From a virus: 31,031 nucleotides of DNA. Below, piece after piece: positions 1 to 6,709 of the stretch. Every line of letters starts with the position of its first letter. The first letter of the stretch is position 1. The DNA lies in the IMG/VR virus record IMGVR_UViG_3300017742_000062, positions 1 to 31,031 of that record; one strand, given 5' to 3'. The notes beneath the pieces were generated by a model. That model ran no database searches. It was not told the DNA's origin and saw only the letters and a list, made by a program, of their open reading frames with translations. Both the position numbers and the translations under genes were made by a program.

Positions 1-258
1 AAGGGTTTCACTGTGGTAAACGCAGAAGGGCCATTTGAACCGTGTGAGGACTATCCTGCCGCAGAACTTGTAATGGCAGAACCTATCGGTGGTAGAAAAA
101 TTCTGAGACTAATTCCAGTTTCCAAAAAAGGAAAGTGGACTATGTTCGGTGGGAACTATGCGGGTTGTTCAGACTCAAGGTTCTCAAGACTCTGTGACCA
201 GTTACTTGGTGGTTCGTTCTACGGTGCGGTTGCAGTTCACGATAGGGTGGAAGGATGA
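1..258 (+). CDS. Hypothetical protein, 5' end outside window
   Basis: The reading frame is open to the left edge (codons for K-G-F-T precede the GTG at position 13), so only the C-terminal part of at least 85 residues is visible. GTG-13 is probably an internal valine rather than a start. The tail contains M-F-G-G-N-Y-A-G-C-S-D-S-R-F, a glycine- and serine-rich segment of the sort seen in small conserved marine phage proteins, but I do not recognise a family. No membrane segment or signal peptide is visible. Its TGA stop overlaps the ATG of the next small gene (ATGA), so the two are probably translationally coupled. Function unknown. Confidence 0.7.
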   Translation, partial: KGFTVVNAEGPFEPCEDYPAAELVMAEPIGGRKILRLIPVSKKGKWTMFGGNYAGCSDSRFSRLCDQLLGGSFYGAVAVHDRVEG

Positions 259-377
259 AGGGTTATAAAAAAGGTACTCTGTTACAGGAGTACTTCTTGA
301 ACCCGCACTTCAAACCTACGAAGAAGGAAAAGAAGGAATTAGAAACTTTTTTTCAAAATAAGGTAAATAAGTCTTGA
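255..377 (+). CDS. Small basic protein, 40 aa
   Basis: This short frame starts at the ATG of an ATGA overlap with the preceding gene and encodes a 40-residue lysine-rich peptide (MKGYKKGTLLQEYFLNPHF, then a K/E-rich tail). The overlap, same-strand position and use of otherwise empty sequence support it as a real gene. Its TGA stop lies inside the TTGACA -35 box of the next promoter, an arrangement repeated elsewhere in this window. No domain is recognised and no function can be assigned. Confidence 0.6.
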   Translation: MKGYKKGTLLQEYFLNPHFKPTKKEKKELETFFQNKVNKS

Positions 378-402
378 CATTACTTGTCGGACTTGTTATA
401 AT
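374..402 (+). promoter_or_regulatory. Sigma70-like early promoter
   Basis: TTGACA at 374-379, a 17 bp spacer and TATAAT at 397-402 match both hexamers exactly. A TG one base upstream of the -10 gives an extended -10 (TGTTATAAT). It lies about 35 bp before the ATG of the 437-691 gene, whose ribosome binding site (GAAAGGAAA) follows. It most likely drives the 437-1660 pair, with the terminator at 1678-1707 ending the unit. Confidence 0.9.
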
Positions 403-436
403 AACAACTTAATAATCAAACGAAAGGAAATATATT

Positions 437-691
437 ATGATTAGTACAAAACTAAAACAGGAACTCCTCAACCTGAACTCTGCACAAGAGTTGAATGAGG
501 TAATCGCATTCGCTAGGGATGCAATCTCCATGAAGGCAAAAGCTTCAATTAACGTTGGAACTAAAGTCTACGTGGTTCAAAAGACCAAGAAAACTCTTGG
601 TGAAGTCGTTAAAGTGAACATCAAGAAGGCAATCGTTATGTTGCCTGAAGGAAGATACAGTGTTCCATTATCTATGTTGGAGGTGGCGTAA
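437..691 (+). CDS. Small KOW-like protein
   Basis: An 84-residue protein. The first half is a predicted helix (LKQELLNLNSAQELNEVIAF). The second half looks like a small beta-barrel of the KOW/SH3 type: V-G-T-K-V-Y-V-V-Q, then G-E-V-V-K-V-N-I-K-K-A-I-V, ending Y-S-V-P-L-S-M-L. Similar short proteins are common in marine T4-like phages. KOW-like folds often bind RNA or ribosomal/transcription factors, but that is family knowledge and not shown here. A strong RBS (GAAAGGAAA) precedes the ATG. The gene ends directly against the next start (TAA then ATG), so it is co-expressed with the DUF932 gene from the promoter at 374. Confidence 0.75.
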   Translation: MISTKLKQELLNLNSAQELNEVIAFARDAISMKAKASINVGTKVYVVQKTKKTLGEVVKVNIKKAIVMLPEGRYSVPLSMLEVA

Positions 692-1660
692 ATGAGTCAT
701 GAAGTAGAAATTATAGACGGTCAAGCACAGATGGCGTATGCGGGTGAACTCCCGTGGCACGGTCTGGGTACTAAAGTTGCGAGTGACCTTGCACCGTCTC
801 AAATAATGCAACAGGCAGGACTTGATTGGTCTGTCGAAAAGGAGACTATGACCACTGCGTCTGGTGTCGAGATAGAAGGAAAAAAAGCACTTGTAAGGTC
901 TTCGGACAGTAAAGTGTTGGATGTAGTTGGTGACAACTGGAATCCAGTCCAAAACAGTGAGGCATTTGAGTTCTTCTCAGAGTATTGTCTTGCGGGTGAT
1001 ATGGAAATGCATACTGCGGGTTCACTGAAAGGTGGTCAAATGGTATGGGCATTGGCAAAAATCAAGGAGTCATTTGACATCCTTGGTGGTGACCAAGTCG
1101 ATTCATATCTCTTGTTCTCAAACCCACATAAGTATGGTAAAGCAATTGATGTTAGATTCACTCCAATCAGAGTAGTATGTAACAACACATTGTCATTATC
1201 ACTTGGTCAAAACGTTGCAAACTCTGTGTCACTAAATCACAGAACTGCGTTTAATCCTGAGTCTGTTAAACAGACAATGGGTATTGCACATGAGAAATTT
1301 GCGAAGTACAAAGAAACTTGCGAATTCCTTGCGTCCAAGAAGTTTAATATGGAATCATTGATTCAGTATTACAACGAAGTCTTCCCAAGAACTTACCAAG
1401 GTAAGAACGAAGTGACTGTAAAAGGTTATGAAGACTTGACCAACAATGCACAGAAAGCGTTTTCATTCTTGGAAACACAACCTGGCGCTAACTTTGGGGA
1501 AGGTTCATGGTGGTCTGCACTTAACAGTGTGACTTACTTGACTGACCACAAAATGGGAAGGGAATCTGATTCAAGATTGACTTCTGCATGGTTTGGTGCG
1601 AATCAAACTAGGAAAGTGAAAGCAGTTGAGAAAGCAGTAGAGTTCGCACTCGCATCTTAA
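692..1660 (+). CDS. DUF932 family protein
   Basis: A 322-residue protein recognised as a DUF932 (phage/plasmid-like) protein. The N-terminus H-E-V-E plus G-E-L-P-W-H-G-L-G-T-K-V, the central S-Y-L-L-F-S-N-P-H and the V-R-F-T-P-I-R-V-V-C-N-N-T-L block are characteristic of the family. These proteins are widespread on phages and plasmids; their biochemical role is not established, although association with recombination or replication functions has been suggested. It starts immediately after the TAA of the preceding gene. A clear hairpin-plus-T-run terminator follows 18 bp after the stop, so this is the last gene of the 374 transcription unit. No truncation is evident. Confidence 0.85.
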   Translation: MSHEVEIIDGQAQMAYAGELPWHGLGTKVASDLAPSQIMQQAGLDWSVEKETMTTASGVEIEGKKALVRSSDSKVLDVVGDNWNPVQNSEAFEFFSEYCLAGDMEMHTAGSLKGGQMVWALAKIKESFDILGGDQVDSYLLFSNPHKYGKAIDVRFTPIRVVCNNTLSLSLGQNVANSVSLNHRTAFNPESVKQTMGIAHEKFAKYKETCEFLASKKFNMESLIQYYNEVFPRTYQGKNEVTVKGYEDLTNNAQKAFSFLETQPGANFGEGSWWSALNSVTYLTDHKMGRESDSRLTSAWFGANQTRKVKAVEKAVEFALAS

Positions 1661-1677
1661 TCAACTGATATATAATC

Positions 1678-1707
1678 GGGTAGGGGAGAAATCCCCTACC
1701 TATTTTT
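1678..1707 (+). terminator. Rho-independent terminator
   Basis: A perfect 8 bp GC-rich stem (GGTAGGGG at 1679-1686 with CCCCTACC at 1693-1700) closes a 6-base loop and is followed by TATTTTT. It sits between the DUF932 stop and the RBS (AGGAG) of the 1722 gene. Confidence 0.9.
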
Positions 1708-1721
1708 CATAGGAGAAAAAA

Positions 1722-2021
1722 ATGGGACAACCAGTAAACGGTTTTGATACAAATGATGTTGTTGCAGTTATGTGTAACAGTGGTGAGTATGTTGGTAAGT
1801 ATGCCGCAGTTCAACAGACTGCTGATACTGTTACCCTTGAAGACCCACGAATGGTAGTGAGTAACGAACAAGGTTTGGGATTTGCACATGGTATTTGTGT
1901 AACAGGTGAAGCAGATGTTAACTCTGTTAATATCTTTCATTCAAGTATTTGTTTTGTAACCAAAGTTAATGATGACTTGCGTAAAGCATATATCAAAAAT
2001 ACGAGTGGACTTATAGTCTAA
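1722..2021 (+). CDS. Hypothetical marine-phage protein, 99 aa
   Basis: A 99-residue protein with an AGGAG ribosome binding site 6 bp before the ATG. The sequence pattern G-F-D-T-N-D-V-V-A-V-M-C-N-S-G-E-Y-V-G-K-Y, then V-T-L-E-D-P-R-M, then G-L-G-F-A-H-G looks like a small all-beta barrel, possibly Sm-like, but this is inference from strand periodicity only. The gene follows a terminator and no good promoter is visible right upstream, so it may be reached by read-through. Its TAA overlaps the ATG of the ATP-grasp gene (TAATG), which points to translational coupling and possibly a shared role. Confidence 0.7.
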   Translation: MGQPVNGFDTNDVVAVMCNSGEYVGKYAAVQQTADTVTLEDPRMVVSNEQGLGFAHGICVTGEADVNSVNIFHSSICFVTKVNDDLRKAYIKNTSGLIV

Positions 2022-3187
2022 TGAAACGTAGGATTTTATGCATAGATTACGGTCTATGCAATTTCCACAATCTTAGAATTTTAGTTGAATCTGGACATAA
2101 GGTCTGGGTTACCAATACCTCAGATAAACCCCATCAAGCACCAATTAGATATTATGAGTCTTTAGGGATAACACTTATACGTGACAAAAGTGTCACTGAA
2201 CGTGAAAGTGTTGTACGTAAATTTGTAGAGGATAATAAGATTGATACTATTATCAACTCTTGGCCACATTACCAAGTTCCTCGGAAGTGGATACGTGAAC
2301 TAGATTATATTGGACATACCGATATTTCTAGAGACCTAGAAATACAAAAGAAAGCAACTCGACATAAGATTGAACAGCTTGGAGTTAAGTGTCCAAAGTT
2401 ACTTTCGGACTTGACCATACCTTGTGTAGTAAAACCATGTCACGTTAATAGACCAAATCCAGACCATTCTGAAATTGTATTGAATCAAGAACATCTTGAT
2501 TATGCAAGAAAAGAAACTGGTGACGTGTATATTGAAGAGTACATCCCTGATAACATTGAAACTAATGTAGAATTTGTTATGTCTGAGGGTAAATGGTCTA
2601 TTCAACATTGGCAAGAAGTAATTGGTGAAGACGAAGCAAAACTAGCGGGTAATTTTATCCACTGGACTAAGTTAGTCTCATTTAACTACTTGACCACCGA
2701 AGATAAAGAATTGACTCTGAAGAACTGTGAAAAGATTCTTGAATGGGCATCTACCTTGGGTGGTAGTTATATTGGTCAGATTACGGGAGTCATTAAGGAT
2801 GGTGTCTGGTATTTCATTGAGATAAATGTTAGACCTGAACAATCCAATAGTCTACCCTACTTTATTACTGGGGACGAATGGTTGGAAGCAATGCATGGAA
2901 AACCTGAGATAATCGGGGATTCCTATCCATGGGATATCAATAAGGTAGTATTACAACCTACAGAACCAAATGCACCCTATCCATTCCATCTTCATGAGAA
3001 ACATGGGGTCAGTATTCCCTGTGGATTAGACATTCTGAAGGATAAACACCGTGTTGCACGTCAATTTAGGAATAGGTCAGATGACCAATGTATGGGAATC
3101 ATCGTTGTAGACCGTGATATCCCCCAAGAATTTGTCGATGATGTGAAAAAAGATGGTAAATTTATTGTAAGTCATTGTTTTATATAG
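2021..3187 (+). CDS. ATP-grasp ligase, PurD (GARS)-like
   Basis: A 388-residue protein with the order of an ATP-grasp carboxylate-amine ligase: an N-terminal segment (MKRRILCIDYG), a substrate-binding-like region, then the ATP-binding lysine strand C-V-V-K-P (about 135-139), the acidic strand V-Y-I-E-E-Y-I (169-175), and the metal/ATP motif F-I-E-I-N-V-R-P-E (265-273), close to the E-x-N-x-R of glycinamide ribonucleotide synthetase. Family enzymes form an acyl-phosphate with ATP and join the acid to an amine. It is somewhat shorter than bacterial PurD (about 430) and its N-domain is diverged, so I would not call it PurD: the substrate is unknown. It is translationally coupled to the 1722 gene. 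Confidence 0.75.
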   Translation: MKRRILCIDYGLCNFHNLRILVESGHKVWVTNTSDKPHQAPIRYYESLGITLIRDKSVTERESVVRKFVEDNKIDTIINSWPHYQVPRKWIRELDYIGHTDISRDLEIQKKATRHKIEQLGVKCPKLLSDLTIPCVVKPCHVNRPNPDHSEIVLNQEHLDYARKETGDVYIEEYIPDNIETNVEFVMSEGKWSIQHWQEVIGEDEAKLAGNFIHWTKLVSFNYLTTEDKELTLKNCEKILEWASTLGGSYIGQITGVIKDGVWYFIEINVRPEQSNSLPYFITGDEWLEAMHGKPEIIGDSYPWDINKVVLQPTEPNAPYPFHLHEKHGVSIPCGLDILKDKHRVARQFRNRSDDQCMGIIVVDRDIPQEFVDDVKKDGKFIVSHCFI

Positions 3188-3208
3188 GAAACTTATTTTC
3201 AAAATAAG

Positions 3209-3237
3209 TTGACAAACCCTGCTCAGTTTGATATAAT
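3209..3237 (+). promoter_or_regulatory. Sigma70-like early promoter
   Basis: TTGACA (3209-3214), a 17 bp spacer and TATAAT (3232-3237), with an extended -10 TG (TGATATAAT). The sequence after the -35 (AAAC) matches the promoters at 26760, 27095 and 27736. It drives the zinc-peptidase pair that begins at 3270. Confidence 0.9.
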
Positions 3238-3269
3238 GTATATGTAAAGTCGAGTTGAGAGAAAAATGT

Positions 3270-3734
3270 ATGATGGGAAACTATGTTCAACCAGAAGAAG
3301 TCTTCGTTGGAGTCGTAGGTGGTAACAAATACCAACGTGAGATAGTTCAAAAGGTTGCAGATTACTGTGTTGTTAAAATGATGCCAAGGATGCGTAAACT
3401 TGAAGTCCTGATTACTCTGAAGAGTTTGAAGTCTGAGGGTGTTGAAGGTTGGTGTATGCAACAAGATGACCGATTGTTTGACCTTGAGGTTGAAAAGAAT
3501 CTGAGTCTCAAAAACTTAATCACTTGTGTTTGTCACGAGATGGTTCACGTCAAACAGTATGCACGTAAAGAGATGGTTGACTACTACGACAAGAAAGCAC
3601 AGAGTCGTAAGATTCGTTGGAAAAAAACTGTGTATGGTTACGGTACTGCATATGCCCGTCAACCTTGGGAGAAGGAAGCATTCAAGATGCAAGAAACTCT
3701 CTGTGAAGAAATTTGGGAAAAAGGAATTATATAA
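3270..3734 (+). CDS. Putative zinc metallopeptidase (HExxH)
   Basis: A 154-residue protein with a zincin motif, H-E-M-V-H-V-K-Q-Y-A-R (HEMVH at residues 89-93). Acidic residues in P-W-E-K-E-A-F-K-M-Q further on could supply the third zinc ligand, a layout seen in SprT-like and related minimal peptidases. A TTG at 3255 could extend it by five residues, but that would leave almost no leader after the 3209 promoter; ATG 3270 (or 3273) sits at a good distance from GAGAGA. The stop overlaps the start of a second HExxH protein. Possible roles are cleaving host proteins early in infection or an inactive scaffold; the substrate is unknown. Confidence 0.7.
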   Translation: MMGNYVQPEEVFVGVVGGNKYQREIVQKVADYCVVKMMPRMRKLEVLITLKSLKSEGVEGWCMQQDDRLFDLEVEKNLSLKNLITCVCHEMVHVKQYARKEMVDYYDKKAQSRKIRWKKTVYGYGTAYARQPWEKEAFKMQETLCEEIWEKGII

Positions 3735-4324
3735 TGGAACAATTGAAAATGCGTTATGAAACCTACTTGTTAAAACACAAGGCAAAACAGAATCGTGGTG
3801 CGAAGTATTCTCGTGATACTGAGAAGACTAAAACCTATCGTGCGGAATGGTCATTCCAATCTCGTGCGGAGATACCTGATTTCAAAGATTTGAAGGAAGC
3901 ACAAAAGTTCGCAAAGAAACTCTACAAGAGTAAAACGTGGATTAAATTGTGGCAGAAATCTGTCGAAGAAGATGTTGGTAAAATCTTCAACGGTCAACCT
4001 CAAGTAGTTGGTATGGAACGTAGAAGTAAAACCATGTCTGGATACACTAACGGTAGTACCGTTACACTTTGTCCTGTTACTGGGATGAACAAGTATGTAC
4101 TGTTACATGAACTTGCACACTGTCTAGGACATATGCACCACGGACGTTCGTTCCGTCAATGCGTCCTGAGTCTGGTTGGTGCATTCATGGGTGCAAAAGA
4201 AAAGAAAATTCTCAAGGAAGAATTTAAGAAAAAGAAACTGGCCTGCGGTGAACCTCGTAAACCAATGAGTTACGAGAACTGGGTTGCGTCAGTAAGACGA
4301 ATGGAGAAAGTACGTGGTGAATAA
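3734..4324 (+). CDS. Putative zinc metallopeptidase (HExxHxxGxxH)
   Basis: A 196-residue basic protein with H-E-L-A-H-C-L-G-H-M-H-H-G (residues 125-137), which fits the HExxHxxGxxH metzincin pattern; the following H-G-R-S-F also resembles the H-G-x-x-F of phage metallohydrolases of the TIGR04338 type. The N-terminal half is lysine-rich with no recognised domain. ATG 3734 is chosen because it overlaps the preceding TAA (TAATG) and has AAGGA upstream; a TTG at 3713 would extend it inside the previous gene. The two adjacent zincins share the 3209 promoter and are likely early proteins. The zinc-site call is from the motif; activity and target are inference. Confidence 0.75.
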   Translation: MEQLKMRYETYLLKHKAKQNRGAKYSRDTEKTKTYRAEWSFQSRAEIPDFKDLKEAQKFAKKLYKSKTWIKLWQKSVEEDVGKIFNGQPQVVGMERRSKTMSGYTNGSTVTLCPVTGMNKYVLLHELAHCLGHMHHGRSFRQCVLSLVGAFMGAKEKKILKEEFKKKKLACGEPRKPMSYENWVASVRRMEKVRGE

Positions 4325-4700
4325 AGCAATAAAACGTGCAGATAAAATTGATAAGATGATGAAGGAGTCTGTAAAACTTTCAGAAAAATTAAGTAAAGCA
4401 GAACAAGAACTACCATCTATGGAAGAGATTGCAAACAGTAATCGATGGTTCAAATCTGCAACACCAAAACAAACATTAGACTGGTATGTCAAATGGGTTG
4501 CATCTTCGATGTTACTCATAGGTATGTCAATGCGTGGTATCGAAGGATTGCAGTTATATGACTTGACAATCAGTATCGGAGGTGTTATACTCTGGTTATG
4601 GGTTTCGATATTGTGGAAAGACCGTGCATTGATTGTTGTTAATTCAGTTGGTCTATTACTACTTACACGAAACTTAATAACTATGTTAAACGGATTATAA
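4314..4700 (+). CDS. Small membrane protein
   Basis: A 128-residue protein: a charged helical N-terminus (about 1-50, K/E-rich, probably coiled), then hydrophobic segments at roughly W-Y-V-K-W-V-A-S-S-M-L-L-I-G-M-S, I-S-I-G-G-V-I-L-W-L-W-V-S-I-L-W and A-L-I-V-V-N-S-V-G-L-L-L-L, giving two or three membrane helices. Similar short membrane proteins occur in marine T4-like phages (DUF6552-like, from memory). Two tandem GTG codons (4314 and 4317) follow a GGAGAAAG ribosome binding site and either could be the start. The gene overlaps the preceding one by 11 bp. Function unknown. Confidence 0.7.
   Translation: MVNKAIKRADKIDKMMKESVKLSEKLSKAEQELPSMEEIANSNRWFKSATPKQTLDWYVKWVASSMLLIGMSMRGIEGLQLYDLTISIGGVILWLWVSILWKDRALIVVNSVGLLLLTRNLITMLNGL
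4563..4591 (+). promoter_or_regulatory. Probable internal early promoter
   Basis: Inside the membrane-protein gene, TTGACA (4563-4568) is followed after exactly 17 bp by TATACT (4586-4591) with an extended -10 TG (TGTTATACT). This matches the other early promoters of the window and lies about 110 bp before the exonuclease start. It could be a chance match in coding sequence, but all three elements fit. Confidence 0.5.
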
Positions 4701-4702
4701 TT

Positions 4703-5380
4703 ATGAATTTTATACACGAACAAATTGAACTGACTGAAATGGATGCGGTCACTACCGATACGGGGAGACAATACAAAACCCCTGACGGAATCAACCTACC
4801 ATCTATTACTACAGTACTGTCGATACTGTCTCGTGATTCTATTGCAAAATGGCGTAAACGTGTGGGTGAGGAAGAGGCAAATCGTGTCTCTACTCGTGCA
4901 TCTGGACGTGGTACACGTGTTCACGAAATCTGTGAGAAGTATGTAGACAATGACCCAAACTATAAAGAAGGTTATACACCTGATATCATTGAGTCATTCA
5001 ATCAGTTGAAACCTATCCTAGATGAACGTCTGACTAAAGTTCATGCACAAGAAGCACCTCTCTACTCTACCCATCTGGGTGTTGCGGGTCGTGTTGACTG
5101 TGTGGGTATCTTTGATGGTAAACTATCCATCATTGATTACAAGACATCTATGAAACCTAAGAAACTAGAATGGGTCAAAAATTACTTCATGCAAGAAGCT
5201 GGTTATGCTGTAATGTGGGAAGAACGTACAGGAATGCCGATTACACAACTCGTTACTATCATTTCTGTGGACAACAATGAACCTCAAGTGTTTATTGAAC
5301 ACCGTGATAACTGGATAAACACATTAAAAAATACCATTAAACAGTACAATGAGGAAAATTCCACTTCCGTTTTATTATAA
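4703..5380 (+). CDS. PD-(D/E)XK exonuclease (RecB/MGME1-like)
   Basis: A 225-residue single-domain nuclease. It has an N-terminal G-R-G-T-R-V-H-E-I-C-E helix (H74), the metal-binding aspartate in A-G-R-V-D-C-V-G (D132), the I-I-D-Y-K-T-S core (D145 and K147 of the (D/E)xK motif), and the Q-E-A-G-Y-A helix (about 165-170) typical of RecB/Cas4/MGME1-type exonucleases. Such enzymes degrade DNA ends and are regular members of marine T4-like genomes, where they probably act in replication, recombination or host DNA breakdown. It starts 2 bp after the membrane gene and may have its own promoter at 4563. The late box at 5376 overlaps its last codons. Confidence 0.85.
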   Translation: MNFIHEQIELTEMDAVTTDTGRQYKTPDGINLPSITTVLSILSRDSIAKWRKRVGEEEANRVSTRASGRGTRVHEICEKYVDNDPNYKEGYTPDIIESFNQLKPILDERLTKVHAQEAPLYSTHLGVAGRVDCVGIFDGKLSIIDYKTSMKPKKLEWVKNYFMQEAGYAVMWEERTGMPITQLVTIISVDNNEPQVFIEHRDNWINTLKNTIKQYNEENSTSVLL

Positions 5381-5383
5381 ATA
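5376..5383 (+). promoter_or_regulatory. T4-type late promoter box
   Basis: TATAAATA in the short gap before the 5420 gene matches the T4 late promoter consensus, with no -35 hexamer needed. By the T4 geometry (box at -13 to -6) transcription would start near 5389, leaving a leader of about 31 bases. It marks the change from early to late genes. Confidence 0.8.
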
Positions 5384-5419
5384 GATGTATAATTACAGTT
5401 TATAACTTATGGGATATCG

Positions 5420-6709
5420 ATGCTTCAGTTTAATCAACTTACAGAAACCTCACTAACCTTTGGGGAAATTGTGCGTCCTGATAGGGCGTATCGTGCTGAC
5501 CTATTCATTACTAAGTACAAATCGGGTGAAGCATTCGAGACCACCAAGGGTGATTCGATTGTTCTACAGTATGACCCCGCAATTGAAAAGGCAATACGTA
5601 CAGGTAACAAGAAAGGTTTACCAAAACTAAAGTCACTTGATGGTACGGTCATCGCTTTTGGTCTACTCAAAAAGACTCTAGAGTTTGGTGGTGGTACATC
5701 TGGTTCTGGTGGTGGTTCAGATAATACTCGTGCAACCGAATCCGCACAATGTGTCTATGCACAATTGATGTGGGACAATCCCAAGACCCAATTCTCACCT
5801 GACGAACTCAAGTCTGCATTCCAGAAAACAAATACCGATGCCAAGTTAGACGAGATTCTACTGGGTGATGACGAGTGGATTGCATCATCTATTAATGGTG
5901 CAAAGATTCTTCATAAAGTATTGAAGAAGAAACAGTATACGTGGCATCGTGGTTCACAGTGGGTGTCTAAACTTGAAGAAGTATACAAGAAACTCAATCG
6001 TGAAGAGAAACTATTCAGTAACGTAAACAAATGGACTCCCGCAGATATATGGGCAGTTGCTCGTGGTGCAGAAAACAAATACAACATTCATGATGCACTA
6101 AGTTTCTCAGAACTTAATAATGAACTCTTGAAAGCATATGCCGCTCGTGATATAATGGGTATATCACTCAAGAAGATTGGGAAGAAACCTAAGTTGTCAC
6201 AAGTAAATTTCCGTAAACCGTTTGTTCCACCTCAGTTTACCAAACAAACATTTGGTAAGAGAAACTTCTATGGTGCAATGGACGGATACTTATATGGGTC
6301 TGGTGGATTCCAATTACAGTTCCGATTATTCCCAACCTTCCAATGTGAAATTATTGGTAAGAAAGCAAAACATGGTAAGGTGTCCTTTGGTGGTATCAGT
6401 GATGCAATGAAGGAAGCGACTGGTAGACCTCTGACACAGAAGAAAGTCGTTGAACAATTACTTCTGAAAAACCCACAACAATTCTATGATAACTTCTGGA
6501 AGAACTATTCAATGACTACTGAGAAAGAAAGTAAAGATGAACTGTTTAAGAATCTACAGAAGAAAAAGTTTGAATGGCAAGTATCTAAATACATGGTAGT
6601 AGAACTATTTACTGCAATCAAAGGTCGGGAACAACAAGTACTTGACTATTTGGTTCGTATCGCAAAGTCACAAACAAAGAACTCTGCTGTTCACTTGAAG
6701 GTGTCGTAA
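5420..6709 (+). CDS. Late protein, possible PD-(D/E)XK-like nuclease
   Basis: A 429-residue protein I do not recognise by name. Residues 1-9 (MLQFNQLTE) end in L-T-E, a possible prohead-protease site. Residues 89-100 form a Gly/Ser linker separating a small N-domain from the main domain. N-K-W-T-P-A-D-I-W (203-211) and, 38 residues later, G-I-S-L-K-K-I (247-253) resemble the P-A-D-I-W ... I-S-L-K pattern of many restriction-endonuclease-like folds, with D209 and K251 as candidate catalytic residues and Ser in place of the usual Glu. The nuclease call is inference. It is the first gene after the late box, and its stop overlaps the start of the ligase-like gene. Confidence 0.6.
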   Translation: MLQFNQLTETSLTFGEIVRPDRAYRADLFITKYKSGEAFETTKGDSIVLQYDPAIEKAIRTGNKKGLPKLKSLDGTVIAFGLLKKTLEFGGGTSGSGGGSDNTRATESAQCVYAQLMWDNPKTQFSPDELKSAFQKTNTDAKLDEILLGDDEWIASSINGAKILHKVLKKKQYTWHRGSQWVSKLEEVYKKLNREEKLFSNVNKWTPADIWAVARGAENKYNIHDALSFSELNNELLKAYAARDIMGISLKKIGKKPKLSQVNFRKPFVPPQFTKQTFGKRNFYGAMDGYLYGSGGFQLQFRLFPTFQCEIIGKKAKHGKVSFGGISDAMKEATGRPLTQKKVVEQLLLKNPQQFYDNFWKNYSMTTEKESKDELFKNLQKKKFEWQVSKYMVVELFTAIKGREQQVLDYLVRIAKSQTKNSAVHLKVS

